Origin: Clostridia bacterium
Lineage (GTDB): Bacteria; Bacillota; Clostridia; Oscillospirales; Acutalibacteraceae
Assembly (NCBI GenBank): GCA_017520705.1
Contig: JAFXFF010000034.1
Location: 1 to 64,000, forward strand
Reading direction: 5' to 3'
DNA: 64,000 bases
Part shown: positions 33,138-41,162 of the stretch, one piece after another
Numbering within the stretch: the stretch's first letter is position 1
How the letters are laid out: every line of letters begins with the position of its first letter
The notes under the pieces: generated by a model
The model's input: the letters and a program-made list of their open reading frames with translations, nothing else
Database searches by the model: none
Told to the model about the DNA's origin: nothing
Translations under genes and position numbers: made by a program

Positions 33138-33324
33138 TATCGAAGAGTTGCAGGGCAAGAACAGCCGTTACGCTGTGGTTGTCGGCGTGGCCAAGCGTGC
33201 CCGTCAGATTGCCGAGGAGGCAGAGGAGAATAAGGAGATCCTGGTAGAGAAGACCGTGAGTTTGGCTATCAAGGATTTCAAAGCAGGGGAATGTACCCTG
33301 TTCGTATCTAACAACGAGGAGTAA
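33121..33324 (+). CDS. rpoZ: RNA polymerase omega subunit
   Basis: Assembles and stabilises RNA polymerase beta-prime. The 67-residue protein keeps NSRYAVVVGVAKRARQIAEEA, the conserved helix that embraces beta-prime. It overlaps the end of gmk by 17 bases, as in many Firmicutes. Confidence 0.93.
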   Translation: MLAPNDIEELQGKNSRYAVVVGVAKRARQIAEEAEENKEILVEKTVSLAIKDFKAGECTLFVSNNEE

Positions 33325-33346
33325 GTAACGACAAGGAGGGAAAGCG

Positions 33347-35800
33347 ATGTCTGCAACCACAGTGGTACATATTGCGGTCGAGCAGGCTACCTTTTCCTTC
33401 GATAAGTTGTATTCTTACTTGTGGCCTGAAACGCTGGGTGAGCCGCAGGTGGGTGTACGTGTGCTGGTGCCTTTTGGCGGCGGCAATCGCACCCGCCAGG
33501 GCTTGGTCATGGATTATGTAGCGCAGGAGCAAACCGCAGGGCTGAAATCGGTGTCATCCGTGATGGATACACAGCCGCTCCTCAGCCCTGAGATGGTGGC
33601 GCTGGCCCGCTTTATGCAGGAGCGTACCTTCTGCACGCTGTTTGATGCTGTCCGTGCGATGCTTCCGACAGGTCTGTATCTGCAGGTCAAGCCCGTTTTG
33701 CGTCCCGCTGTGGACGTGTCTCCCGATGTGCTGGACACTTTGACTCCCAATGAGCGTCAGATGTTGGCCTTTGTGTCCAAATGCCCCGGCGGCGCGGATC
33801 AGGAGACCTTGCTTCGCCGATTGGGTATGGAGGAGGACGCACCTGCCCTACGCCATTTGTTGGAGTTGGGCGTGTTGGTGCGTGGCGCGGAGGGCTTTCG
33901 CCATACCGGTGACGCTACGGTGCGCACGGTACGCTTGCTTTTGCGCGATCCCGATGCGGATATGCCTAAGCTGACCGAAAAACAGCGGTCGGTGCTCAGC
34001 TTGTTGGAGGATGTCGGTGCAGCCTCGGTGAAAGAGGTGTGCTACTTCTCCGGCGTGACCCCGGCCGTGGTCAACGCCTTGGCGCAAAAAGGCTTGGTGC
34101 AGATTTACGATGCAGAGGTGCTTCGTACGCCTTACGATACCTCCGAGCCGACGCCACCCATTATTTCGCGTACTCTCAACGACGAACAGCAGCAGGCTTA
34201 TGACCGTCTGTTGGCGTTGTATATGGCACGTAAGCCTGCCGCCGCACTGCTGTACGGTGTCACCGGCAGCGGTAAGACGGCGGTGTACATGAATCTCATC
34301 GATCAGGTGCTGGAGGATGGCCGTCAGGTCATTGTCTTGGTGCCTGAGATTTCCCTGACCCCTCAGATGATGGGCTTGTTTCTGCAGAAATACGGTCGCC
34401 GTGTGGCGGTACTGCACAGCAGCTTAGCCATCGGTGAACGTATGGATGAGTGGAAACGCATCAAGAGGGGAGAGGCTCGCATTGTGGTGGGTACCCGTTC
34501 GGCGGTGTTTGCTCCCTGCGATGAATTGGGCCTGATCGTGATGGACGAGGAGCAGGAGCATACCTATAAGTCCGAGTCCACTCCTCGCTATCACGCTCGT
34601 GATGTGGCTCGCTTTCGCTGTGCCCATCACAACGCATTATTGCTTATGACCTCCGCCACCCCGTCGGTGGAGAGTTATGATGCGGCCAGATCCGGCCGCT
34701 ATACTCTGCTGGAGCTGACCCATCGCTACGGCGACGTGCAGTTGCCGCAGGTAGAGGTGGTGGATCTGCGCGCCGAGGAAATAGGGGAGTCCGTATTAGG
34801 ACCTACCCTGCTTCAGCGGATGCGCACCTGCCTCGAAAAGGAACAGCAGGTGATTTTGCTGCTGAACCGCCGTGGGTTTCACACCCACGTGTCTTGCCGC
34901 AGCTGCGGGCAGGTGATTACCTGTCCCTCCTGTAGCATTTCGCTGACCTATCATCGCGCCAACAACCGGCTGATGTGCCACTATTGCGGTCACAGCCAGC
35001 CTGCCCCTAAAAAGTGTCCCACCTGCGAGTCGGATAAGATTCGCTTTTGTGGGTTGGGCACACAGCTGGTGGAGGATGAGCTGGCGCAGTTGTTCCCCGA
35101 TGTGCCGGTGTTGCGAATGGATACGGACACCACCATGTCCCGCTCCTCGTATGAAGAGAAATTCCGCGACTTTGCCGAGGGCAAATACCGCATCATAATC
35201 GGCACCCAGATGGTGGCAAAGGGTTTGGATTTCCCCAATGTGGGGTTGGTGGGCGTGCTGTCGGCGGACCAGTCGTTGTATAGCGACGATTACCGCAGCT
35301 ATGAAACCACCTTTGCACTGTTGACGCAGGTGATCGGCCGTGCCGGTCGCCGTAGCGAGCAGGGATTGGCGGTGGTGCAGACTTACACTCCCGATAATCC
35401 CGTCATCGAATTGGCGGCAGAGCAGGATTATGCCGGTTTCTTTGGATTGGAGATTGCTTCCCGGAAAATGATGCATTATCCGCCCTACGCTGATCTGTTC
35501 TTGTTCGGTTTTACTGGTTTGCAGGAGCAGCGGGTGCGCCAAGCGTCTCGACGAATGCTGGAGTTGTTACGGGCCGCCGCTATGGGCGCACACTCCGACC
35601 TGCCGATGATTGCGCTGGATCCCACACCTGCCGCGGTGGTTAAGGTAGCGGGAAAATATCGTTATAAAATGCTGGTCAAGGCACGCAATACCAAACCCAT
35701 GCGTGATTTGGTGCGTGAATTGATGCATACACTAAATAGCGACCCTGCAGCACGAGGTGTGACCGTTTACGTAGATATTAATCCGGCATCCATGCTGTGA
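33347..35800 (+). CDS. priA: Primosomal protein N' (PriA helicase)
   Basis: 3'-5' helicase that restarts replication at stalled forks. The 817-residue protein has the N-terminal 3'-DNA-binding domain, Walker A GVTGSGKT (about 304), DEEQEHTYK as motif II, and a zinc region with four CxxC pairs (CRSCGQVITCPSC, then CHYC and CPTC). Helicase motif VI is QVIGRAGRR. AGGAGGG precedes the start. The coaBC gene common between rpoZ and priA is absent here. Confidence 0.96.
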   Translation: MSATTVVHIAVEQATFSFDKLYSYLWPETLGEPQVGVRVLVPFGGGNRTRQGLVMDYVAQEQTAGLKSVSSVMDTQPLLSPEMVALARFMQERTFCTLFDAVRAMLPTGLYLQVKPVLRPAVDVSPDVLDTLTPNERQMLAFVSKCPGGADQETLLRRLGMEEDAPALRHLLELGVLVRGAEGFRHTGDATVRTVRLLLRDPDADMPKLTEKQRSVLSLLEDVGAASVKEVCYFSGVTPAVVNALAQKGLVQIYDAEVLRTPYDTSEPTPPIISRTLNDEQQQAYDRLLALYMARKPAAALLYGVTGSGKTAVYMNLIDQVLEDGRQVIVLVPEISLTPQMMGLFLQKYGRRVAVLHSSLAIGERMDEWKRIKRGEARIVVGTRSAVFAPCDELGLIVMDEEQEHTYKSESTPRYHARDVARFRCAHHNALLLMTSATPSVESYDAARSGRYTLLELTHRYGDVQLPQVEVVDLRAEEIGESVLGPTLLQRMRTCLEKEQQVILLLNRRGFHTHVSCRSCGQVITCPSCSISLTYHRANNRLMCHYCGHSQPAPKKCPTCESDKIRFCGLGTQLVEDELAQLFPDVPVLRMDTDTTMSRSSYEEKFRDFAEGKYRIIIGTQMVAKGLDFPNVGLVGVLSADQSLYSDDYRSYETTFALLTQVIGRAGRRSEQGLAVVQTYTPDNPVIELAAEQDYAGFFGLEIASRKMMHYPPYADLFLFGFTGLQEQRVRQASRRMLELLRAAAMGAHSDLPMIALDPTPAAVVKVAGKYRYKMLVKARNTKPMRDLVRELMHTLNSDPAARGVTVYVDINPASML

Positions 35801-35825
35801 TGCCGTTTGGAAAGGAGTCTGGATT

Positions 35826-36293
35826 ATGGCAATTCGGACCATATTAACAGAAGAAGAGGATGTTTTGCATAAAGTATGCAAGCCCGTGGAAAAATTCGAT
35901 GAGAGGCTATGGCTTTTACTGGATGATATGCGTGACACGCTGATTAAATCCGGTGGTGTAGGCTTAGCCGCTCCGCAGGTGGGTGTCCAGCGCCGTGTGT
36001 TCATTATGGATACCGGCGACGGGCTCAAAGAATGCATCAACCCAAAGATCTTGGAGCGTCGGGGTGAGCAAGAGTGTGTGGAGGGCTGCTTGTCCAGTCC
36101 CGGCCAGTACGGCCTCATCCGCCGCCCCGCGGTGGTAAAATTACAGGCGCAGAATCGCGACGGTAAGTATTTCATCGTCACCTTAGAGGGCTTGGCGGCT
36201 GAATGTGCCGACCACGAGAATGACCATATGGACGGTATCTTGTTCAAGACAAAGGTGGAGCGTATGTTGGCTCCCGACGAGATTGCCAACTGA
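35826..36293 (+). CDS. def: Peptide deformylase
   Basis: Removes the formyl group from new proteins, using Fe2+ or Zn2+. The 155-residue enzyme has the three family motifs: GVGLAAPQVG, EGCLSSPG (Cys ligand) and HENDH with two His ligands and the catalytic Glu. Sits next to fmt, the enzyme that puts the formyl group on. Confidence 0.95.
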   Translation: MAIRTILTEEEDVLHKVCKPVEKFDERLWLLLDDMRDTLIKSGGVGLAAPQVGVQRRVFIMDTGDGLKECINPKILERRGEQECVEGCLSSPGQYGLIRRPAVVKLQAQNRDGKYFIVTLEGLAAECADHENDHMDGILFKTKVERMLAPDEIAN

Positions 36294-36317
36294 TTTTGTG
36301 TGAAAGGTGGGTACGGA

Positions 36318-37244
36318 ATGAAATTGATTTTTATGGGTACGCCGGATTTCGCCGTGCCCAGCTTGGAACGGCTGATTGCCGACGGGCACGAGGTGTCTTT
36401 GGTGGTCACTCAGCCCGACAAGCCGGTGGGGCGCAAGCAAATTCTCACGCCTCCCGCTGTCAAGGTGTGCGCCTTGGCACACGATATTGAAGTGTTTCAG
36501 CCTAATTCCATGCGTACAGAGGAATCCCATGCCCGTTTGGCGCGGGAGCAGGCGGATGCCATTGTCGTGGTAGCCTACGGTAAGATCCTCCCGAAGTCCA
36601 TCCTGGACTTGACCCCCGGTGGATGCATCAACGTCCACGGCTCGTTATTGCCGCGCTATCGTGGTGCCGCACCTGTGCAGTGGGCGGTGCTCAACGGCGA
36701 TGCTGAAGCGGGCGTGACCACCATGCTGTTGGATGAGGGCGTGGATACCGGTGATATGCTGCTGACTTTTCGTCGACCGCTGGACGACACCATCACCGGT
36801 GGCGAATTGTTTGATCTGCTGGCGCAGGACGGCGCCGATCTTCTTAGCCGCACACTTAATGAGTTAGCGGCAGGAACGTTGACACCCACACCGCAACCCA
36901 CCGAGGGCGCTTGTTACGCCTCCATGCTGGATAAGAGTATGTGCCCGTTGGATTGGCATAAGCCTGCACGTGTGTTACACAATCAAGTGCGTGGTATGAA
37001 TCCGTGGCCTGTGGCTACCTGCCGTGTAGACGGCAAAGTGATGAAGGTGTTTGTCAGCCATATTGGTGAGGCCACCGACGCCGCTCCCGGTACGGTGGTA
37101 AGCGATCAGCCCTTAGCGGTTGCCTGCGGAGACGGACACGCGCTGATTTTAGATGAGATTCAGGCGGAAGGCTCCCGACGAATGGCGGCGGCGGATTATT
37201 TGCGTGGTCATCCTATAGCCGTTGGAACGAACCTGAATGATTAA
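36318..37244 (+). CDS. fmt: Methionyl-tRNA formyltransferase
   Basis: Formylates initiator Met-tRNA from 10-formyl-tetrahydrofolate. The 308-residue protein has KLIFMGTPDFAVPSLE at the start, the catalytic block INVHGSLLPRYRGAAPVQWAV and the GVTTMLLDEGVDTGDML strand, then a tRNA-binding C-terminal domain. ATG 36318 is chosen over an in-frame ATG-less extension from 36300 because AAGGTGGG sits between them. Confidence 0.95.
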   Translation: MKLIFMGTPDFAVPSLERLIADGHEVSLVVTQPDKPVGRKQILTPPAVKVCALAHDIEVFQPNSMRTEESHARLAREQADAIVVVAYGKILPKSILDLTPGGCINVHGSLLPRYRGAAPVQWAVLNGDAEAGVTTMLLDEGVDTGDMLLTFRRPLDDTITGGELFDLLAQDGADLLSRTLNELAAGTLTPTPQPTEGACYASMLDKSMCPLDWHKPARVLHNQVRGMNPWPVATCRVDGKVMKVFVSHIGEATDAAPGTVVSDQPLAVACGDGHALILDEIQAEGSRRMAAADYLRGHPIAVGTNLND

Positions 37245-37255
37245 CGAAAGGATGC

Positions 37256-37960
37256 TTGGAATTGCCTTTTTTCTTTGTTGACTATTGGTATCTGGTGCTG
37301 GTGGTGCCTGCTTTGCTGGTGTCTGTGTGGGCACAGTTTAAGGTTAAGTCCACTTTCAGCAAATACAGCAGCAAACGTGTGGCCAGCGGTATGACTGGTG
37401 CCGATGCCAGCCGCTATATCCAGCGTGCCAACGGTATTCATACCGGATTGGAGGCTGTGGCCGGTAGCTTGAGCGACCATTACGATCCCCGTAACAACAC
37501 CATCCGTCTGTCCTCGCCTGTATACGGTCAGGCGACGGTGGCGGCAGTGGGCGTGGCCGCCCATGAGACGGGGCACGCACTGCAGCACGCCGAGGGCTAT
37601 GCTCCGGTTAAGTTGCGTACCGCCTTGGTGCCGATCACCAATTTTTCTTCCGGTATTTCCCCGATTTTGATTATTCTCGGCATTTTGATGGCAATGGACC
37701 CATTGGCCTATGCCGGTATTGCGCTGTTTAGTGTGGCTACCTTTTTCCAGCTGGTTACCCTGCCTGTGGAGTTTAATGCTTCCCGAAGAGCGGTAGTGGC
37801 CCTGGAGCAGAGCGGTCAGTTTACCGAGGATGAGCTGCAGGGCGTCAAAAAAGTGTTGACTGCGGCGGCGCTGACGTATGTGGCGGCTTTGTTTGTGTCT
37901 TTGATGAGCCTTCTGCGTTTGATTCTGATTGTGGGCGGCAATCGTGGCCGCCGCGACTGA
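37256..37960 (+). CDS. Zinc-dependent membrane metallopeptidase (YugP-like)
   Basis: Membrane protease of the YugP/DUF family with 234 residues. It has an N-terminal anchor, HETGH zinc motif (VAAHETGHALQHAEGY, about 102-117), two central transmembrane spans and NASRRAVVALEQSG, all typical. It may cut membrane-protein substrates, but none are known. The TTG at 37256 is the likely start. Inserted between fmt and rsmB, and coupled to rsmB by TGATG overlap. Confidence 0.9.
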   Translation: MELPFFFVDYWYLVLVVPALLVSVWAQFKVKSTFSKYSSKRVASGMTGADASRYIQRANGIHTGLEAVAGSLSDHYDPRNNTIRLSSPVYGQATVAAVGVAAHETGHALQHAEGYAPVKLRTALVPITNFSSGISPILIILGILMAMDPLAYAGIALFSVATFFQLVTLPVEFNASRRAVVALEQSGQFTEDELQGVKKVLTAAALTYVAALFVSLMSLLRLILIVGGNRGRRD

Positions 37961-39294
37961 TGAATGCACGTAATGCCGCAGTTGCGGCACTGCTGAAGAT
38001 ACAGGAACAGGGCGGCTATTCCAATATCGTCCTGGATGAGATGTTGGAGCACGCCGCTATGGCGGATGCCGATCGCGCGTTTGCCTCCCGCCTTCTGTAC
38101 GGTGTGACCGAGCGGCGGCTGACCTTAGACTACCTGCTGAACAGCACTTCTACCACACCGGTCAAGCAGATGGACGCCGCCGTGCGTGAGATATTGCGCG
38201 TGGGCACCTATCAGCTGGTGTACATGGATAAAGTCCCGCCATTTGCCGCTATTAACGAAGCGGTGGGACAGACCCGTACCTTCGGATGCGGTCGTCTATC
38301 CGGTTTTGTCAACGGCGTGTTGCGTCAAATTCAGCGCGGATACGGGAAGTTGCTTTCCGACCTGCTCAATACCGACAAAGGCTTAGAGATCCGCTATTCC
38401 ATACCTCGTGCTTGGATTCGCGCTTGGCGTAACACCTATGGCGAAGAGTTGTTGCAAGGTGTGCTGGATAGCATTAACGATGCTCCGCCTGCTTATATCC
38501 GAGTGAACACCTGTGCGACAACCACCGAGGATTTCTGTCATCGTCTGGATGAGGCAGGGATTGCTTATACTTCGGTGCCTGATTTGCCCAATGCCCTGTG
38601 CGTGGCTTCCGGTGCCGTGCTACATACGTTGCCCTCCGAAGTGGCAACGCACTATTATTTCCAAGACTTGGCTTCCCAGTGGTGCTGTCTGGCGTTGGGT
38701 GCTCAGCCCGGAGAGCGGATAGCCGATGTGTGTGCCGCTCCCGGCGGTAAGACGATGACGGTGGCGCAGTATATGCAAAATACCGGCACCGTGATCGCCG
38801 GTGACCTGCACGATCACAAATGTCGTGCGATGACAGACCGCGTTAAAAACTACGGATTTACATGTATCTCCGTTCGTCAGAGAGATGCTTCTCAGCCGCC
38901 TGCGGCGGATGAGATAGGCGCTTACGACCGCGTGGTGTGTGACGTACCCTGTTCCGGTCTGGGTGTGATTCGCCGCAAGCCGGAGATTCGCTATAAATCT
39001 CCCGAGGATTTCGCCGATCTGCCCGCTTTGCAGCTGGAAATCCTGCAGCAGGCGGCAGAATTAGTGAAAACAGGCGGCGTGTTGCAGTATTCTACCTGCA
39101 CTCTGCGACCTGAGGAGAACGAGGCGGTTGCCGTCGCTTTTCTGGAGCGAAATCCTAATTTTGAGCCGCGGCTGTTGCCGCTGGCGACTTGCTTTGAGCA
39201 GAGTGGGTTGCCGGTTTCTCACCAAATTACGTTGTTTCCCCACATCCACGGTTCGGATGGTTTTTATATCGTCGGTTTTACGAAGAAGACCTAA
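37960..39294 (+). CDS. rsmB: 16S rRNA m5C967 methyltransferase
   Basis: SAM-dependent methyltransferase of 444 residues. An N-terminal NusB-like RNA-binding domain (1-135) precedes the SAM fold with CAAPGGKTMTVAQYM, the catalytic-cysteine motif VCDVPCSGLG and the second cysteine in YSTCTLRPEENE. Starts within the stop of the metallopeptidase gene. Confidence 0.95.
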   Translation: MNARNAAVAALLKIQEQGGYSNIVLDEMLEHAAMADADRAFASRLLYGVTERRLTLDYLLNSTSTTPVKQMDAAVREILRVGTYQLVYMDKVPPFAAINEAVGQTRTFGCGRLSGFVNGVLRQIQRGYGKLLSDLLNTDKGLEIRYSIPRAWIRAWRNTYGEELLQGVLDSINDAPPAYIRVNTCATTTEDFCHRLDEAGIAYTSVPDLPNALCVASGAVLHTLPSEVATHYYFQDLASQWCCLALGAQPGERIADVCAAPGGKTMTVAQYMQNTGTVIAGDLHDHKCRAMTDRVKNYGFTCISVRQRDASQPPAADEIGAYDRVVCDVPCSGLGVIRRKPEIRYKSPEDFADLPALQLEILQQAAELVKTGGVLQYSTCTLRPEENEAVAVAFLERNPNFEPRLLPLATCFEQSGLPVSHQITLFPHIHGSDGFYIVGFTKKT

Positions 39295-39309
39295 AAAAGA
39301 GGTGACTGT

Positions 39310-40392
39310 TTGGCTACCATTGATTTGCGTTCTCTCCCTCAGGAGGAGTTGACGGCACAACTACAATCCAATGGGTATCCCGCGTTTCGCGCCAAACAGA
39401 TTCGCGAGTGGCTGGATCGGGGAGTAACCGACTTTGACAAGATGACGAATCTGCCTAAGGACCTGCGGCAGAAATTGGCCGAGATTTACACCGTCCCCGG
39501 TGTCACCATCTTGCGCAAGCTCGTATCTGCCATCGACGGAACGGTCAAGTATCTGTTCCAACTGGATGACGGCGAGACGGTCGAGTCTGTGCTGATGCAG
39601 TATAAGCACGGCTGGAGCCAATGTTTGTCCACGCAAGTGGGTTGCAAAATGGGCTGCACTTTTTGTGCCACGGGAATGGGCGGATTTATCCGCAATCTGT
39701 CTGCGGCAGAGATGATCGGACAGATCGAGGCCGCCCAGCAGGACACCGGCATACGTGTCTCCTCCATTGTTTTGATGGGTATGGGTGAGCCGCTGGATAA
39801 CTACGAGCAAGTGGTACGCTTTTTGCGTATGCTGGGGGAGGAAGGCGGCGTCCACATCGGTATGCGCCACATCTCACTTTCCACTTGTGGCGTGGTTCCC
39901 GGTATCTATCGCTTGATGGAGGAGCAGATACCGCTTACTTTGTCTATTTCCCTGCACGCACCCAACGATGAGATTCGTTCGCGATCGATGCCGATCAATC
40001 GACGCTGGCCGATGAAAGAGTTGTTGTGTGCCTGCCGTGACTATATCGATGCTACCGGTCGTCGTATTTCTTTTGAGTATGCGATGATTGACGGTGTCAA
40101 CGATTCCGATGCCCATGCCGCCGAGTTGGCGGATCGTCTGCACGGTATGCTGTGCCATGTCAACCTGATTCCCGTTAATGCGGTGGAGGGTAAGGCACAG
40201 CGGCGTAGTTCCCGTGAGCGCATTCAGTCTTTCATGAATGTCTTGGAGAAAAAGGGCATCAACGCGACCGTACGACGTACGTTAGGTGCGGATATCAATG
40301 CATCCTGCGGACAGCTGCGACGGCAGCAGAATCAGCAGGAGCATACGGAGAATTCCCGTCCCCTTGAGGACAGAAAGGAGGCATTGCCATGA
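39310..40392 (+). CDS. rlmN: 23S rRNA A2503 / tRNA A37 C2-methyltransferase RlmN
   Basis: Radical-SAM methyltransferase of 360 residues. The cluster motif CKMGCTFCATGMGGF is near 118, and the second catalytic cysteine is in ADINASCGQL near the end. The N-terminal helical domain YPAFRAKQIREWL is typical. The TTG start has GAGG upstream. The C-terminus is about 25 residues longer than usual and overlaps prpC. Confidence 0.95.
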   Translation: MATIDLRSLPQEELTAQLQSNGYPAFRAKQIREWLDRGVTDFDKMTNLPKDLRQKLAEIYTVPGVTILRKLVSAIDGTVKYLFQLDDGETVESVLMQYKHGWSQCLSTQVGCKMGCTFCATGMGGFIRNLSAAEMIGQIEAAQQDTGIRVSSIVLMGMGEPLDNYEQVVRFLRMLGEEGGVHIGMRHISLSTCGVVPGIYRLMEEQIPLTLSISLHAPNDEIRSRSMPINRRWPMKELLCACRDYIDATGRRISFEYAMIDGVNDSDAHAAELADRLHGMLCHVNLIPVNAVEGKAQRRSSRERIQSFMNVLEKKGINATVRRTLGADINASCGQLRRQQNQQEHTENSRPLEDRKEALP

Positions 40393-41117
40393 ATGTATAC
40401 GGACAAACACACATTGGCTTGGTACGTGAGAACAACCAAGATGCGCTGGAATACGGTACGCTGAACGATACGGCACAGTACGCAGTGGTGTGTGATGGTA
40501 TGGGCGGTGCCAACGGCGGTAATATTGCCAGCAAGATTGCGGTGGAGGTGATTGGATCCCGAATCCGTGACGGATACCGCGACAATCCAAATCCCGGTTC
40601 GCCCGAGCACATGCTGACCAGTGCGATGGCGACCGCCAATATAGGTGTCTTTGATCGCGCCCAAAAGGAGCCCGAGCTGAGCGGTATGGGTACCACGGTG
40701 GTGGCCGTTATTACCTGTGGGCATACGGCATACATATCCCACGTGGGTGACAGTCGCCTATACTTATATCGGGATGGCAATCTTTCTCAGGTCACACGGG
40801 ATCATTCGGTGGTACAGGAGCTTATCGAGAGCGGCCAAATCACCGAAGAAGAGGCGCGTTCTCATCCGCGAAAGAATTACATCACCCGCGCCATCGGTGT
40901 TGTCGATGAAGAGTATGGCGAATACGATGAGCTGGAGTTGGCGGCAGGTGATCGCCTCCTGTTGTGCACCGATGGCTTGACCAATGAGGTGGCGCATGCG
41001 GACATAGGTCATCTGTTGGCTCTGCCCGCGGATGAGGCGGCACAGTCGCTGATTCGTTCCGCATTGGATCATGGCGGTAAAGACAACATCACGGTTGCTT
41101 TGATGGATATTGACTGA
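40389..41117 (+). CDS. prpC: PP2C-family serine/threonine phosphatase PrpC/Stp
   Basis: Reverses phosphorylation by the neighbouring PrkC kinase. At 242 residues it has the PP2C metal motifs VCDGMGGANGG, GTTVVAVITCG, HVGDSRLYLYRDG and DGLTNEV, GGKDNITVALMDID. It overlaps rlmN by 4 bases, and its partner prkC begins 46 bases later. Confidence 0.95.
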   Translation: MNVYGQTHIGLVRENNQDALEYGTLNDTAQYAVVCDGMGGANGGNIASKIAVEVIGSRIRDGYRDNPNPGSPEHMLTSAMATANIGVFDRAQKEPELSGMGTTVVAVITCGHTAYISHVGDSRLYLYRDGNLSQVTRDHSVVQELIESGQITEEEARSHPRKNYITRAIGVVDEEYGEYDELELAAGDRLLLCTDGLTNEVAHADIGHLLALPADEAAQSLIRSALDHGGKDNITVALMDID

Positions 41118-41162
41118 CCTTGCGGTTTTTGATACTATGCAGAAAGATGAGGATTTACGATT